64,000 nucleotides of DNA from Bacillus sp. A301a_S52 (lineage in GTDB: Bacteria > Bacillota > Bacilli > Bacillales > Salisediminibacteriaceae): assembly GCA_024701455.1 (NCBI GenBank), contig JABXYP010000001.1:3104001-3168000 (forward strand). The letters run 5' to 3'. Below, in pieces: positions 63,751-64,000 of this stretch. Below the pieces are notes generated by a model. It did not search any database. It saw nothing but the letters and a program-made list of their open reading frames with translations, and had not been told where the DNA came from. Made by a program: the position numbers and the translations under genes. Position 1 is the stretch's first letter. Each line of letters starts with the position of its first letter.

Positions 63751-64000
63751 TTATTTGTCGTTATTACCTTTGTTGATGAGCTCTTTAAGTTCATCGACAA
63801 ACACATTTATATCCTTAAATTGTCTATACACTGAAGCAAATCTGACATAAGCCACATCATCAGTTGTTGCTAAGGATTCCATTACATTTTCACCAATTTC
63901 ATCACTACTTACTTCCGATAAGCCTTGATTGCGTATATCTTTCTCTACATCTTCAGTAATACTTTCTAATTTCTCTAATGGGACAGGACGTTTCTCACAG
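63751..64000 (-). CDS. nrdR: Transcriptional repressor NrdR (N-terminus outside window)
   Basis: The last 83 codons are present, ending TAA at 63751. [20 protein letters not shown] and [20 protein letters not shown] match the ATP-cone domain of NrdR, which senses ATP/dATP and represses ribonucleotide reductase genes. The N-terminal zinc ribbon is outside. Position upstream of dnaB matches B. subtilis. Confidence 0.95.
   Translation of the reverse strand, partial: CEKRPVPLEKLESITEDVEKDIRNQGLSEVSSDEIGENVMESLATTDDVAYVRFASVYRQFKDINVFVDELKELINKGNNDK

Noticed and set aside
1..64000. CRISPR arrays, prophage, IS elements, tRNA or rRNA genes
   Set aside because: No regularly spaced short repeats, transposase, integrase or structural phage genes, and no tRNA or rRNA sequence were recognised.

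Overview
The window looks like a chromosome segment of a low-G+C, endospore-forming Bacillaceae. Evidence: a GerA-type germinant receptor operon, gerE, sspI, and a gene order from nrdR-dnaB-dnaI through thrS-infC-rpmI-rplT, pheST, polX-mutS2, lcfA-fadR-etfBA, trxA-uvrC-lysC-yslB to sdhCAB-gerE-ysmA that follows the Bacillus subtilis map closely. A halo- or alkaliphilic Bacillus relative is plausible from the acidic proteins, but that is inference. Nearly everything is on the minus strand; exceptions are yslB, rnhC, sspI and ysdB. No tRNA, rRNA, CRISPR array, IS element or phage gene was seen.

Positions 1-13,650 hold an accessory fructan-utilisation locus absent from the B. subtilis core order. 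A LacI regulator is followed, all on the minus strand, by a cytoplasmic GH32 enzyme, two LplB/LplC-type sugar permeases, a YesL-family membrane protein, a lipoprotein solute-binding protein, a LamG+GH32 enzyme, and a very large secreted protein that runs off the left edge. The secreted protein has a canonical GH32 domain, three tandem ~159-residue modules, a LamG domain and the beginning of a second GH32 domain. In both LamG-linked GH32 domains the nucleophile Asp is replaced by Glu. The likely logic is extracellular fructan cleavage, import of oligosaccharides (no ATPase in the locus, so presumably a shared MsmX-type ATPase) and intracellular hydrolysis, under LacI and CcpA control.

Positions 13,830-32,600 hold spore and energy genes: gerE, an acyl-CoA thioesterase with a FadR-type operator, sdhCAB, a ger operon preceded by a 40-residue ORF, a TrkH/KtrB potassium transporter, yslB, lysC with a structured leader, uvrC, trxA, etfBA and fadR. 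Positions 32,900-48,900 hold two tandem acyl-CoA ligases, a yshE-like gene with a 26-residue membrane ORF, mutS2, polX, cvpA, zapA, rnhC, pheST with a T-box, and an rRNA methyltransferase. Positions 49,000-64,000 hold sspI, a YitT protein, ysdC, dUTPase, ysdB, a TVP38 protein, ysdA, the infC operon with an attenuator and an ATC start, thrS with a T-box, ytxC, mqnC (futalosine menaquinone pathway), dnaI, dnaB and partial nrdR.

The least expected non-coding feature is a dispersed intergenic repeat family. Five or six good copies and several remnants lie between genes, all in the same orientation and each downstream of the 3' end of a minus-strand gene. It is built from two hairpin modules that are independently lost in individual copies.
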